Assembly (NCBI GenBank): GCA_965250245.1
Contig: OZ252296.1
Coordinates: 4,402,001-4,466,000, forward strand
Direction of reading: 5' to 3'
Length of the DNA stretch: 64,000 bases
Source: JABDIP01 sp965250245
GTDB taxonomy: Bacteria; Pseudomonadota; Alphaproteobacteria; DSM-16000; Inquilinaceae
Shown: positions 1-8,417 of the stretch, one piece after another
Layout of the letters: each line of letters opens with the position of its first letter
How positions within the stretch are numbered: position 1 is the first letter of the stretch
Translations under genes and position numbers: made by a program
The notes under the pieces: model-generated
The model's input: the letters and a program-made list of their open reading frames with translations, nothing else
The model's database searches: none
What the model was told of the DNA's origin: nothing

Positions 1-1607
1 AGCCCCTCGCCCCAGAGGAACTGCCTGGCCAGCACGTCAAGCTGCGACCCGGTCGTGCCCTTCGGGAACCGCGCGGTGGCCAGCGCGATATGGCCCTTCA
101 GGACGAGGGTGAAGCGCCGGCGCATCTCGTCATCGGGCGTGCCGACGGCGATCGTCCGGGTGATGTCGGTGGTGCCGTCGAGAAATTGCGCGCCGCTGTC
201 CACCAGGTAGAGCGAGCCCGGATCGAGCATCCGGTTGGTCTCCTCGGTCACCCGGTAATGGACGATGGCGCCGTTCGGCCCGGCCCCGGTGATGGTGTCG
301 AAGCTGTCGTCGCGATAGAGCGGCAGTTCCGAGCGCAGGGCGCGCAGCTTCTCCTCCGCCGTGATCTCGCTGATGCCGCCGCCGGGCGCGACGCGATCCA
401 GCCAGGCCAGGAACCGGGCGACAGCGGCGCCATCGCGGCCATGGGCGGCGCGGCTGCCGGCGATCTCGGCCGGGTTCTTGCGCGCCTTGGGCAGGGCGCA
501 GATGTCGATGTCCGGCCGCACCGTGGCGCCGGCTTCGCGCAGGCGGGTGTCGATCCAGGCGGGCGCGGTCGCCTTGTCCGTGCGGACCGTCCTGCCCTCC
601 TGCCCCAGCGCATCGAGCGCCGGCCCCAGCCGGTCCGGCGGCTGCACCGCGACCCGGTTGCCAAGATGCCGCTCCAGCCCCGGCGCCAGCTTGCGCCGGT
701 CGATGAACAGGTCGACATGGCCGTCCGACCGCAGCACCGCGAAGGACAGCGGGAGCGGCGTACGGGGCACGTCGCCACCGCGGATGTTGAGCAGCCAGGC
801 GATCGCATCCGGGGCCGACAGCACCGCCGCGTCGACGCCGGCCGATGTCATCTCCTCGGCCAGCGCCGCCCGCTTGTCTTCCGATCCGCGGCCGGAGTGC
901 GCCTCCTCATGCGGCACGACCGGCGCCAGCGGCATTGGCGGCCGATCGGTCCAGATCTCATCGACCGGATTGCTCTCGACCGGCACCAGCGTAGCCCCTG
1001 CCGCCTCCAGCTTGCCGCGCACGCGGTTTGCCCAGTCGACCGTATGCAGCCACGGGTCGTAGCCGAGCCGGCCGCCGGACGGCAGCTCGCCGGCCAACCA
1101 GTCGGCGTGGGGATCATCGATCAGGTGCTTGCAGTCGAATACGCCGCCATCGACCTGGGCCGGCGCCTGCAGGGTGTAGCGCCCATCCACGAACAGCGCG
1201 GCGGTGTCGGCCAGGACGACGGCCAGCCCGGCCGATCCGGTGAAGCCGGTAAGCCAGGCCAGCCGTTCCGCCGCCGCCGGTACGTTCTCGCCCTGATGGG
1301 CGTCGGCGCGCGGAATGACGAAGCCGTGCAGGTCCAGCGCCTCCAGCCGCCGGCGCAGGGCCGGCACCCGCTCCGGCAGGGCGGGTCCATGCTGATCGGT
1401 GACGCCGGCCAGCGCCGCCTTCGCCAGGGCCAGCCTCTCGGCGACCGGCGGTGCGGCATCCGGCGCCACGAGGCTCAGCCAGTCGGCTGATTCGGGTGCC
1501 GCGTTGATGCCGCGCAGCAGGTCGCGCAGCTCCGCCGGCGTCATCGTCAATCCGGCATCGTCGATCAACCCCGCCAGGGCGGCATCATCGGGAATGAAAT
1601 CGGTCAC
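1..1607 (-). CDS. Xaa-Pro aminopeptidase (M24 family), C-terminus cut by window edge
   Basis: Cytoplasmic metallopeptidase that removes an N-terminal residue preceding proline. About 535 residues are visible, arranged as in the long three-domain form of aminopeptidase P: two creatinase-N domains, then the pita-bread catalytic domain. The catalytic part carries VDSGAQFLDGTTDITRT, which supplies the two aspartate metal ligands; the His and Glu ligands lie beyond base 1. I chose the GTG at 1607 because the ATG just upstream runs into a stop within six codons. It is transcribed away from the DUF1127 gene. The family call is firm; the symbol is left blank because pepP is usually applied to the shorter form. 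Confidence 0.9.
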   Translation of the reverse strand, partial: MTDFIPDDAALAGLIDDAGLTMTPAELRDLLRGINAAPESADWLSLVAPDAAPPVAERLALAKAALAGVTDQHGPALPERVPALRRRLEALDLHGFVIPRADAHQGENVPAAAERLAWLTGFTGSAGLAVVLADTAALFVDGRYTLQAPAQVDGGVFDCKHLIDDPHADWLAGELPSGGRLGYDPWLHTVDWANRVRGKLEAAGATLVPVESNPVDEIWTDRPPMPLAPVVPHEEAHSGRGSEDKRAALAEEMTSAGVDAAVLSAPDAIAWLLNIRGGDVPRTPLPLSFAVLRSDGHVDLFIDRRKLAPGLERHLGNRVAVQPPDRLGPALDALGQEGRTVRTDKATAPAWIDTRLREAGATVRPDIDICALPKARKNPAEIAGSRAAHGRDGAAVARFLAWLDRVAPGGGISEITAEEKLRALRSELPLYRDDSFDTITGAGPNGAIVHYRVTEETNRMLDPGSLYLVDSGAQFLDGTTDITRTIAVGTPDDEMRRRFTLVLKGHIALATARFPKGTTGSQLDVLARQFLWGEG

Positions 1608-1911
1608 AGGCCTGTCTCCATTCGGCACCCCGTCAGGCTAGGACCGCGCCCCCTGGCCGGCAAGGCGGAAGCGTGCCGACGGACAATGCAATCGCCTTGC
1701 CAAGTGGCATGCGCAACCCCTTGCACTGCAATGCAAAACCGTCAACGCAACGCCTCTGAAAAATCACATTTGATTAAGCAACTAGATGATAGTGCAGTGC
1801 AGCAAGAACAGCGCCGGGAATGGATGGCGCATGGGAAGCGCCGGACCGGTTCTTCCCCGGGAAACGCTACGGTGATTGGCAACCGCATTGGAAATGAATT
1901 GGGTGTCTGAC
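1608..1911. other. Intergenic region between two divergent genes
   Basis: About 300 bases between the aminopeptidase start and the DUF1127 start. It is richer in AT than the flanking genes from about 1740 to 1800 and presumably holds both promoters. I see no convincing -35/-10 pair, no RNA gene and no coding sequence. Short TGCA-rich near-repeats occur near 1720-1735 and 1790-1800. Confidence 0.4.
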
Positions 1912-2190
1912 ATGAGCAACACAGCCAGTCTTCCGGGCATCGGCCACGCCTTCGACGTGGCGGTGCACCGGTTCTTGAGGAGCCTGGGCCTGGGCCGGCG
2001 CGCCCGCCAGCAGCGGACGACCTATATCCAGCTGTCCCGGCTCTCCGACCATCAGCTCGAGGATATCGGGCTGACCCGCGGCCTGATCGAGACCGTCGTC
2101 ATGCAGGGGCCGGCCAGCATCCAGGCCCTACAGCCCGACGGCGCGATCCAGCGCCCGGCCAACAGCGACGAGGTCCGGCGCATCGCCTGA
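1912..2190 (+). CDS. DUF1127 (YjiS-like) small protein
   Basis: A 92-residue protein whose middle carries the DUF1127 signature, including LSRLSDHQLEDIGLTR. Members are small basic or amphipathic proteins common in alphaproteobacteria; some are linked to RNA turnover or stress adaptation, but this one cannot be assigned a role. The ATG at 1912 is preferred over an in-frame ATG at 1876 because it gives the usual short N-terminal extension before the domain. It faces prmA convergently and shares a hairpin with it. Confidence 0.8.
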   Translation: MSNTASLPGIGHAFDVAVHRFLRSLGLGRRARQQRTTYIQLSRLSDHQLEDIGLTRGLIETVVMQGPASIQALQPDGAIQRPANSDEVRRIA

Positions 2191-2208
2191 CCCCGATACC
2201 GGCCGCGA

Positions 2209-2248
2209 CCGCCCCGGCCCCGCCAGCCCTCGTGCGGGTCCGGGGCGG
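2209..2248. terminator. Bidirectional hairpin between the DUF1127 gene and prmA
   Basis: CCGCCCCGG (2209-2217) pairs perfectly with CCGGGGCGG (2240-2248). The hairpin sits between two convergent stop codons. There is no clear U tract, so it is a terminator-like structure of the GC-rich type rather than a textbook intrinsic terminator. Confidence 0.5.
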
Positions 2249-2253
2249 CCCGG

Positions 2254-3165
2254 CTATCCCTTGCGCCGCCGCAGCACCAGCGTCGGCCAGTCGCCGACCG
2301 GCAGCCGCGCGACGAGTTCCAGCCCCTGCATGCGGTGGGCCGCCAGGACCTGCGCCTGCTGACTGGTCAGCAGCCCCGCCAGGACCGCGGTCCCGCCCGG
2401 CGCCAGATTGTCGGCCAGATCCTTCGCCATTTCGGCCAGGGGCCCGGCCAGGATATTGGCCACGATCAGGTCGTAAGGCCCGCCGGCCGCCACCCGCCGG
2501 TCGCGATAGCCATTGCCGGCGACCGCTCGGACCCAGCGACCGACCCGATTGATCCGGACATTGGCTCGCGCCACCCGCACCGCCTCCGGATCGACGTCCA
2601 ACGCCAGCACCGGAGCCCGCCAGAGCCGCGCCGCGGCAAAGGCCAGGATCCCGCTGCCGCAGCCCATGTCGAGCACCCGCCGCACGGACTGCCGCTTGGC
2701 CAGCCGCTCCAGCGCCATCAGGCAGCCGGCCGTCGTTTCATGCTGGCCGGTCCCGAACGCCGTCGCCGCGTCGATGCACAGGCCGATGGTCCCGCTCGGC
2801 GCCGGCGCCGGATCGTGCGATCCGCGGATGTGGAACCGGCCGACCCGGATGGCCGGAAACGCCTCGTACGTCGCCGCCAGCCAATCGGTCGGAGGGATCG
2901 CCTCGATCGACAGCCTCGGCTCCCTGATGCAGCGCGCGCGGGCGAGAACGGCCACCGCGACCGACAACCCGGCTGCATCGGGCGGTTCCATGCCGAACCC
3001 GTCGATCTGGCGCAGAGGGTCGCCGTCCTCGCCGAAGACGGTGACCGCCGGCAGCGAGGCCGACAGGAGATCCTCGAATGCGGCGGCGTGCCGCGCGGGC
3101 ACGGTGATGGAAACCCGCCAGGTCGTCTGTGCCATGGCCTTGCCGGTGAGTCCTGTCTTTGTCAT
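2254..3165 (-). CDS. prmA: Ribosomal protein L11 methyltransferase
   Basis: Cytoplasmic SAM-dependent enzyme that trimethylates ribosomal protein L11. The 303-residue length fits the family. The class I methyltransferase motif is clear (LDMGCGSGILAFAAARL, followed by LALDVDPEA), and IVANILAGPL matches the PrmA substrate-loop motif. The ATG at 3165 has GGAGG eight bases upstream; an internal ATG at 3135 is a weaker alternative. The gene is divergent from the serpin gene, with only 35 bases between start codons, so the promoters must overlap or lie inside coding sequence. Confidence 0.93.
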   Translation of the reverse strand: MTKTGLTGKAMAQTTWRVSITVPARHAAAFEDLLSASLPAVTVFGEDGDPLRQIDGFGMEPPDAAGLSVAVAVLARARCIREPRLSIEAIPPTDWLAATYEAFPAIRVGRFHIRGSHDPAPAPSGTIGLCIDAATAFGTGQHETTAGCLMALERLAKRQSVRRVLDMGCGSGILAFAAARLWRAPVLALDVDPEAVRVARANVRINRVGRWVRAVAGNGYRDRRVAAGGPYDLIVANILAGPLAEMAKDLADNLAPGGTAVLAGLLTSQQAQVLAAHRMQGLELVARLPVGDWPTLVLRRRKG

Positions 3166-3200
3166 CCTCGCGCCCTCCGCCGAAGATCGAAGGATGGCCG

Positions 3201-4433
3201 GTGTTCCACAAAGACGCCCGCACGCTTGAGACCGGCATTCGCGGATTCACGGCCGATCTTTATCATCAGTTGGCGGCCGGCAAGGGCAATCTGTTCTTCT
3301 CGCCAATCAGCATCGCAACGGCCTTGTTGCTGATCCATACGGCAGCGCGCGGACAGACCCGCAAGGAGATCGAGCAAGCCCTGAAAATCGATCTGCCCGA
3401 GGACACGCTCCACGCGGCCTATTCACGGCTCCGTAGAGAGCTGGCGGAAAGGGACACACGATACGACCCCGAGGAGCATCGGTGGCATTTTCACGAGGGC
3501 TTCCCCGATGACCTGAACGCAGGCGACTATCTGCTCCGCCTCATTTCGGCGGCCAATATCTGGCTGCAGAGCACCTATCCCTGTGAGCGGGAATTCCAGC
3601 GCATCGCGGGAGAGGTGTTCGGCGCCCATCAGCAGTGCGTCGACTTCGCCGGTAACCCCGACGACGCTGCCGCGGCGATCAACGGCTGGGTGAACAATCT
3701 CACGGCAGGCAGGATCGGGCAGATCATATCGTCCGACACAATCCAGCCGCTGACCCGGCTTGTGCTCGCAAGCACCGCCTATTTCAAGGCGGGATGGTCA
3801 ACGGCGTTCCAGGTGGATTTGACGGAGCCAGCAACATTCCATCGGCTTGACGGCCGCGAGGTCGAAGTCCCGATGATGTTCATCTACAAACACTTCGCCT
3901 ATGCACGGTATGACGATTTCCAGGTCGTTGAGCTGCCATACGTGTCCGGGGGTATAGGGCTTTCAGTCGTTCTACCTGATGAAGGCCGGTTCGAGGCCGT
4001 CGAGCGATCGTTCGATGCCGAACGTCTCGATGAAGTTCTCTTCACGCCTTCGTCGTTTGACGGACTCCAGGTTCGTTTGCGCCTGCCGCGATTCCGCATT
4101 GACGCCGAGTCCGACCTGTTGCCTCTGCTGACGGCAATCGGCATTCAGTCGCTGTTCGACCCAAGTGCCGCCGACCTGACCGGCCTGTCGCCCGAGCCGG
4201 AACTCTATGTCGGCCAGGTTCTGCACAAGACCTTCATTTCCGTGGATGAGGAGGGAACGGAAGCGGCCGCCGCCACGATGTTGAGCGCGGTCGCAGCAGG
4301 GGTTCCGCGACCCGATGAGCCGGTGCAATTCACCTGCGACCGGCCCTTCCTCTTCTTCATCACCGACGACCTGTCGCGGTCGATACTGTTCGCTGGTCGG
4401 CTCACTGAGCCAGCGGGCGCGGCCGCTGTCTAG
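3201..4433 (+). CDS. Serpin family protease inhibitor
   Basis: A 410-residue protein with serpin landmarks from end to end: NLFFSPISIATALLLIHTAA near the N-terminus, the hinge EEGTEAAAAT, and CDRPFLFFITD near the C-terminus. Serpins trap serine or cysteine proteases by cleavage of the reactive loop and insertion of it into a beta sheet. Counting 17 residues from the hinge glutamate puts P1 at Ala (AVA-A|G-V), which would suggest an elastase-like target. No signal peptide is obvious, so a cytoplasmic role is likely. I chose the GTG at 3201 because GAAGG lies eight bases upstream; a TTG at 3159 would overlap prmA. Serpins are uncommon in Proteobacteria. Confidence 0.9.
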   Translation: MFHKDARTLETGIRGFTADLYHQLAAGKGNLFFSPISIATALLLIHTAARGQTRKEIEQALKIDLPEDTLHAAYSRLRRELAERDTRYDPEEHRWHFHEGFPDDLNAGDYLLRLISAANIWLQSTYPCEREFQRIAGEVFGAHQQCVDFAGNPDDAAAAINGWVNNLTAGRIGQIISSDTIQPLTRLVLASTAYFKAGWSTAFQVDLTEPATFHRLDGREVEVPMMFIYKHFAYARYDDFQVVELPYVSGGIGLSVVLPDEGRFEAVERSFDAERLDEVLFTPSSFDGLQVRLRLPRFRIDAESDLLPLLTAIGIQSLFDPSAADLTGLSPEPELYVGQVLHKTFISVDEEGTEAAAATMLSAVAAGVPRPDEPVQFTCDRPFLFFITDDLSRSILFAGRLTEPAGAAAV

Positions 4434-6718
4434 CCCGCCTGGTCGGCCGGCACGACGAAGCTGTCCATGACCTTTTTCTCGCCGGCGTGGTCGAAGGTGA
4501 TGGTCAGCTTGTCGTTGTCGGCGGCGGCGACGGTGCCGTAGCCGAATTTCTGGTGGAAGACGCGGTCGCCGGGGCCGAAGGCCCTGGCCGGGCGCGGTCG
4601 GTCCTCGACCTTGTAGGGGACGCCGTCCAGGGTCACCGGGGATGAGCGGGCCATGAAGCCCGACTGGCGCGGGGCCTGGAAGGCGAAGCCGGGGGTGGTC
4701 TCGCGCAGGCCGAGGCCGGGATCGCTCTGCACCTCGACATGGTCCTCGGGCAGCTCCTCCAGAAAGCGGGACGGCAGGGCGGCCTGCCACAGCCCGTGGA
4801 TGCGGCGGTTTGCGGCGGCGCTGACATGGACCTTGTGCTTGGCGCGGGTGATGCCGACATAGGCCAGCCGCCGCTCCTCCTCCAGCCCGGCGATGCCGCT
4901 CTCGTCCAGGGCGCGCTGGTGCGGGAACAGCCCCTCCTCCCAGCCGGGCAGGAAGACCTGCTCGAACTCCAGCCCCTTGGCGGAGTGCAGGGTCATCAGG
5001 TTGACCATGTCGCTGCCCGGGTTCTCGGTGTTCTCCATCACCAGGCTGACATGCTCGAGAAACCCCTGGAGGTTCTCGAACTCCTCCATGGCGGCGGCCA
5101 ACTCTTTCAAATTCTCCAGCCGGCCGGGCGCATCGGCGGATTTGTCCGCCTGCCACATGGCGGTGTAGCCGGATTCGTCCAGCACGATGCCGGCCAGTTC
5201 CGGGTGCGGCGTCTTGGGCACCAGGGCGCGCCAGCGTTCGAAATCGCCCATCAGGGCGCGCAGGGAGTTGCGGGCCCGGGCCGGGATGTCGTCGGTGTCG
5301 ACCAGGCGCAGCGCCGCCTCGGTCAGCGGCACGCCGGCGGCGCGGGCCGCCTGGTGCAGGGTCTTCAGCGTCGCCGCGCCCAGTCCCCGGCGCGGGGTGT
5401 TGACGATGCGCTCGAAGGCGAGGTCGTCGTCGGGCTGGGCGATGACCCGCAGATAGGCCAGCGCATCGCGGATCTCCATGCGCTCGTAGAAGCGCGGTCC
5501 GCCGATCACCCGGTAGGGGACGCCGAGCGTGATCAGCCGCTCCTCGAACTCCCGCATCTGGAAGCCGGCGCGGACCAGGATGGCGATCTCCGAGAGGCGG
5601 ATCTGGCGGCGCTGCAGCGCCTCGATCTCCTCGCCGATCCAGCGCGCCTCTTCCTCGCCGTCCCAGACGTTGCGGACGGTCACGTGGTCGCCGCCGGCCG
5701 AATCGGTGAACAGGGTCTTGCCCAGCCGGCCGCGGTTCTGCGCGATCAGGCCGGAGGCGGCGCCCAGGATGCGGTCGGTGGAACGGTAATTGCGCTCCAG
5801 CCGTATCACCTTGGCGCCGGGGAAGTCGGTCTCGAAGCGCAGGATGTTGCCGACCTCCGCCCCGCGCCAGCCGTAGATCGACTGGTCGTCGTCGCCGACG
5901 CAGCAGATGTTCTTGTGACCCTGCGCCAGCAGGCGCAGCCAGAGGTATTGGGCCACGTTGGTGTCCTGGTACTCGTCGACCAGGATGTAGCGGAAGCGCC
6001 GGTGGTAGTCGGCCAGCACTTCCGGATTGCCTTGCAGGATCGCCAGATTGTGCAGCAGCAGGTCGCCGAAATCGCAGGCGTTGAGGGTGCGCAGGCGCTC
6101 CTGATAGGCGCGGTAGAGGTCGATCACCCGGCCACCGGCGATGTCGCCGGCATCCTGGGGCTTGAGCTTGTCCGGGGTGAGGCCCTTGTCCTTCCAGCGC
6201 TCGATGACGCCCAACACCAGCCGTGCCGGCCAGCGTTTCGAGTCGACGTTCTCCGCCTCAAGCAACTGCTTGATCAGGCGGATCTGGTCGTCGGTATCCA
6301 GGATTGTGAAGTTGGATTTGAGGCCGACCAGCTCGGCATGGCGGCGGAGCAGCCGGGCCGCCATGGCGTGGAACGTGCCGAGCCACCAGCCCTCCACCGG
6401 CGCGCCGACCAGGGCGGAGACCCGGTCCTTCATCTCCCGCGCCGCCTTGTTGGTGAAGGTGACGGCCAGGATCTGGCTGGGCCAGGCCCGCCGGGTCGAC
6501 AGCAGATGGGCCAGCCGGGTGGTAAGCACGCGGGTCTTGCCGGTGCCCGCACCCGCCAGTACCAGCACCGGCCCGTCCAGCGCCTCGACGGCCTCGCGCT
6601 GCTCCGGGTTCAGGCCGTCGAGATAGGGAAAGCCGCGCGGCGGCGTGCCGGGCGCCGGCGCCTCAGGCGCGGCCTCGGGATCGTCCAGCGGATCGGGCGT
6701 CCAGGAAGAACTGCTCAT
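4430..6718 (-). CDS. uvrD: UvrD/PcrA/Rep superfamily 1 DNA helicase
   Basis: ATP-dependent 3'-5' helicase acting in nucleotide excision repair, mismatch repair and removal of stalled complexes. The 762 residues contain, in order, the Walker A motif GAGTGKTRVL, motif II DEYQDTN, motif III GDDDQSIYGWRGA, VNLMTLHSAKGLEF and RRLAYVGITRAK. The last 50 residues (GDRVFHQKFGYGTV onward) match the PcrA/UvrD C-terminal Tudor-like, RNA polymerase-binding extension. Its stop codon overlaps that of the serpin gene on the other strand. UvrD and PcrA cannot be separated from sequence alone. Confidence 0.95.
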   Translation of the reverse strand: MSSSSWTPDPLDDPEAAPEAPAPGTPPRGFPYLDGLNPEQREAVEALDGPVLVLAGAGTGKTRVLTTRLAHLLSTRRAWPSQILAVTFTNKAAREMKDRVSALVGAPVEGWWLGTFHAMAARLLRRHAELVGLKSNFTILDTDDQIRLIKQLLEAENVDSKRWPARLVLGVIERWKDKGLTPDKLKPQDAGDIAGGRVIDLYRAYQERLRTLNACDFGDLLLHNLAILQGNPEVLADYHRRFRYILVDEYQDTNVAQYLWLRLLAQGHKNICCVGDDDQSIYGWRGAEVGNILRFETDFPGAKVIRLERNYRSTDRILGAASGLIAQNRGRLGKTLFTDSAGGDHVTVRNVWDGEEEARWIGEEIEALQRRQIRLSEIAILVRAGFQMREFEERLITLGVPYRVIGGPRFYERMEIRDALAYLRVIAQPDDDLAFERIVNTPRRGLGAATLKTLHQAARAAGVPLTEAALRLVDTDDIPARARNSLRALMGDFERWRALVPKTPHPELAGIVLDESGYTAMWQADKSADAPGRLENLKELAAAMEEFENLQGFLEHVSLVMENTENPGSDMVNLMTLHSAKGLEFEQVFLPGWEEGLFPHQRALDESGIAGLEEERRLAYVGITRAKHKVHVSAAANRRIHGLWQAALPSRFLEELPEDHVEVQSDPGLGLRETTPGFAFQAPRQSGFMARSSPVTLDGVPYKVEDRPRPARAFGPGDRVFHQKFGYGTVAAADNDKLTITFDHAGEKKVMDSFVVPADQAG

Positions 6719-6775
6719 GGGCAGAGATATAGCACCGCCGGCCCACGTCAGAAGAAAGAACCAGCCTCAAGTTCA

Positions 6776-6869
6776 ATTCGGGGACAGTATACTCAATATG
6801 GGGACAGTATACCTATCTCACTAATGAGATAGGTATACTGTCCCCATATTGAGTATACTGTCCCCGAAT
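6776..6869. repeat. Perfect 45-bp inverted repeat with 4-base loop
   Basis: Arm 6776-6820 and arm 6825-6869 are exact reverse complements around the loop CTAA. Each arm contains GGGGACAGTATAC twice, 20 bases apart (6780-6792 and 6800-6812 on the left). The repeat lies seven bases beyond the stop codon of the XRE regulator and upstream of uvrD, so it may act as a terminator or barrier. GGGGACAGTATAC-type units are, as I recall, found scattered near IS200-like/RAYT transposases; no such gene is in this window. Confidence 0.9.
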
Positions 6870-6875
6870 AAACTC

Positions 6876-7721
6876 TCACGCCTCGTTGAGGCCACGCGCG
6901 TAACGCTCCGTTGCGTCGTCTGCCGGGAAGAACTGTTCGATGCGCAGTTCCTCCAGCTCGGCGTCCATGGCTGTGCCCAGGGTGGCGATGGTGGAGAACC
7001 AGGAGAGCCTGAGGTCGCCGCGCTGCAGAACCAGCGGCAGGATCGGCGAGGGTTGCGGGATGGCCGATGTCTTCGTCTTACGGTCCGATTCGGCCAGCAT
7101 CGCCTCGACGCTCTTCACCAGATCGAGCAGCACCGGGTCGGGGGCACCGACGGCGACCTCCCGGCGGACCCGGGCCCGCATCGCCTCGGCCAGCTCCGGC
7201 CAGTCCACGATCCACGGGCGCAGGCCGTCCGGATGGGCGGTGAGGGTCAGGATGTTGGGCGGGCCGCCGGCGCAATGGGCGGCCGCGAAGGCCTCCAGGT
7301 CGACGAACTCCGCGATCATCCGGCCGGCGCCCTCATTGGCCATCAGCAGGTTCCAGTGGCCGTCGATCACCACGGCCGGATAGGGCTCCTGCTGCTGCAG
7401 CATGAATCCGAGCGCCCGGCGCACCGGCTCCGCCTCCACCCCGGCCAGCCCCTCCTCGCGGAACATCGGCGCGAAGCCCGCGGCGATCAGCATGGCGTTG
7501 CGCTCGCGCAAGGGCAGGTCGAGGGTGCGGGCCAGCATCAGCACCATCTCCCGGCTGGGGCTGGAGCGGCCCGATTCCAGGAAGCTGAGATGGCGTTGCG
7601 ACACGCCGGCATCCAGCGACAGGTCGAGCTGGCTGAGCGCACGGCGCCGGCGCCATTGCTGCAGCATGGGGCCGTAGCCGTCGGCCGGCCGGGCGCGGTC
7701 CAGGGTCGATACGGTCTGCAT
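6876..7721 (-). CDS. XRE-family regulator with MmyB-like C-terminal domain
   Basis: A 281-residue DNA-binding protein. The N-terminal helix-turn-helix is about residues 15-75 (LSQLDLSLDAGVSQRHLSFL, ESGRSSPSREM). The rest fits the MmyB-like ligand-binding domain, with VVIDGHWNLLMAN and the C-terminal LSWFSTIATLGTAMDAELEELRIEQFFP typical of the family. The ATG at 7721 is chosen because it begins just before the helix-turn-helix; a longer frame upstream adds only unlikely sequence. An inverted repeat 33 bases upstream is a candidate operator. Effector and targets are unknown. Confidence 0.9.
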   Translation of the reverse strand: MQTVSTLDRARPADGYGPMLQQWRRRRALSQLDLSLDAGVSQRHLSFLESGRSSPSREMVLMLARTLDLPLRERNAMLIAAGFAPMFREEGLAGVEAEPVRRALGFMLQQQEPYPAVVIDGHWNLLMANEGAGRMIAEFVDLEAFAAAHCAGGPPNILTLTAHPDGLRPWIVDWPELAEAMRARVRREVAVGAPDPVLLDLVKSVEAMLAESDRKTKTSAIPQPSPILPLVLQRGDLRLSWFSTIATLGTAMDAELEELRIEQFFPADDATERYARGLNEA

Positions 7722-8417
7722 GGTCCAAGCGTACCGCGCCGGCCGCGCGCCCGCCATTACCCCGAAGGTAATGGCCCGGCGAATCTGCCGCACAGATTCG
7801 TCCGGATACCGCGATGACGGCATTAACGATTGCCCCCGCGCGGGCCCGTCCGGCCGCACCCATTCGTTACACAGAGTTGTGTCCTCTTGTGTGCTTATCG
7901 CGGCACCGGGGTGACAGGGCCATGCAACAAATCCGGCCAACCGCCTTGATTGCAAGGGCTTTCCGCCGGAAAGGCGGTTCGTGCCCGACAGGCGACGATC
8001 ACATTTACCGGCAATGCAGATTTGTTAACGAATTCGGAAGTTGTTGATTCTTAAACTGGTTAACGACGCGCCCTGAATGTCGACACCGATCGCCCGAAAC
8101 GGGCGGCCGGGCCGGCTCGCGGGCGCACCGCGAACGGGTGCCGCTGCATGTCACATTCGCGCCCCACGGTTGCCGCATCTGGTCCCTATCTTGGGAGGGT
8201 GCATCAACTCGGCCAACTGGCACAGGACCGTGCCGGACGCCGCGCGGCTTCGGATCCATCAGGTAGAGCGTGTCGCAGACCCGTGACCGTGCCCCGTGGG
8301 CACGGTGCCCGACGCCGAGAATTGGCGGCCGCCGTTAGACGTGATTGTGATTGGATTTCGGCCTTGCGCCGTAACAGATCATGAATACGAGAGACCGCTG
8401 GATGGTGAGGAAAAGAC
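7722..8417. other. Divergent intergenic region between the XRE regulator and prkA
   Basis: About 700 bases. Besides the operator-like repeat at 7754-7774, it holds a nested inverted repeat at 7939-7979 (AACCGCCTT pairs with AAGGCGGTT, enclosing CTTTCC GCC GGAAAG), and an AT-rich stretch at about 8000-8065. I see no credible coding sequence. I looked for a GGAAC...CGTT general-stress promoter upstream of prkA and did not find one. GAGGAAA near 8407 is the prkA ribosome-binding site. Confidence 0.5.
7754..7774. promoter_or_regulatory. Operator-like inverted repeat upstream of the XRE regulator
   Basis: CCATTACC (7754-7761) and GGTAATGG (7767-7774) are perfect inverted repeats separated by five bases. 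They lie 33 bases upstream of the regulator start, a normal place for an autoregulatory operator. Binding is inferred from position and symmetry only. Confidence 0.45.

Noticed and set aside
4739..6832. A 697-codon open frame antisense to the helicase gene
   Set aside because: Same GC-skew artefact; the helicase on the other strand has every expected motif.
8200..8417. A general-stress (EcfG-type) promoter for prkA
   Set aside because: No GGAAC element at proper spacing to CGTT was found by eye.
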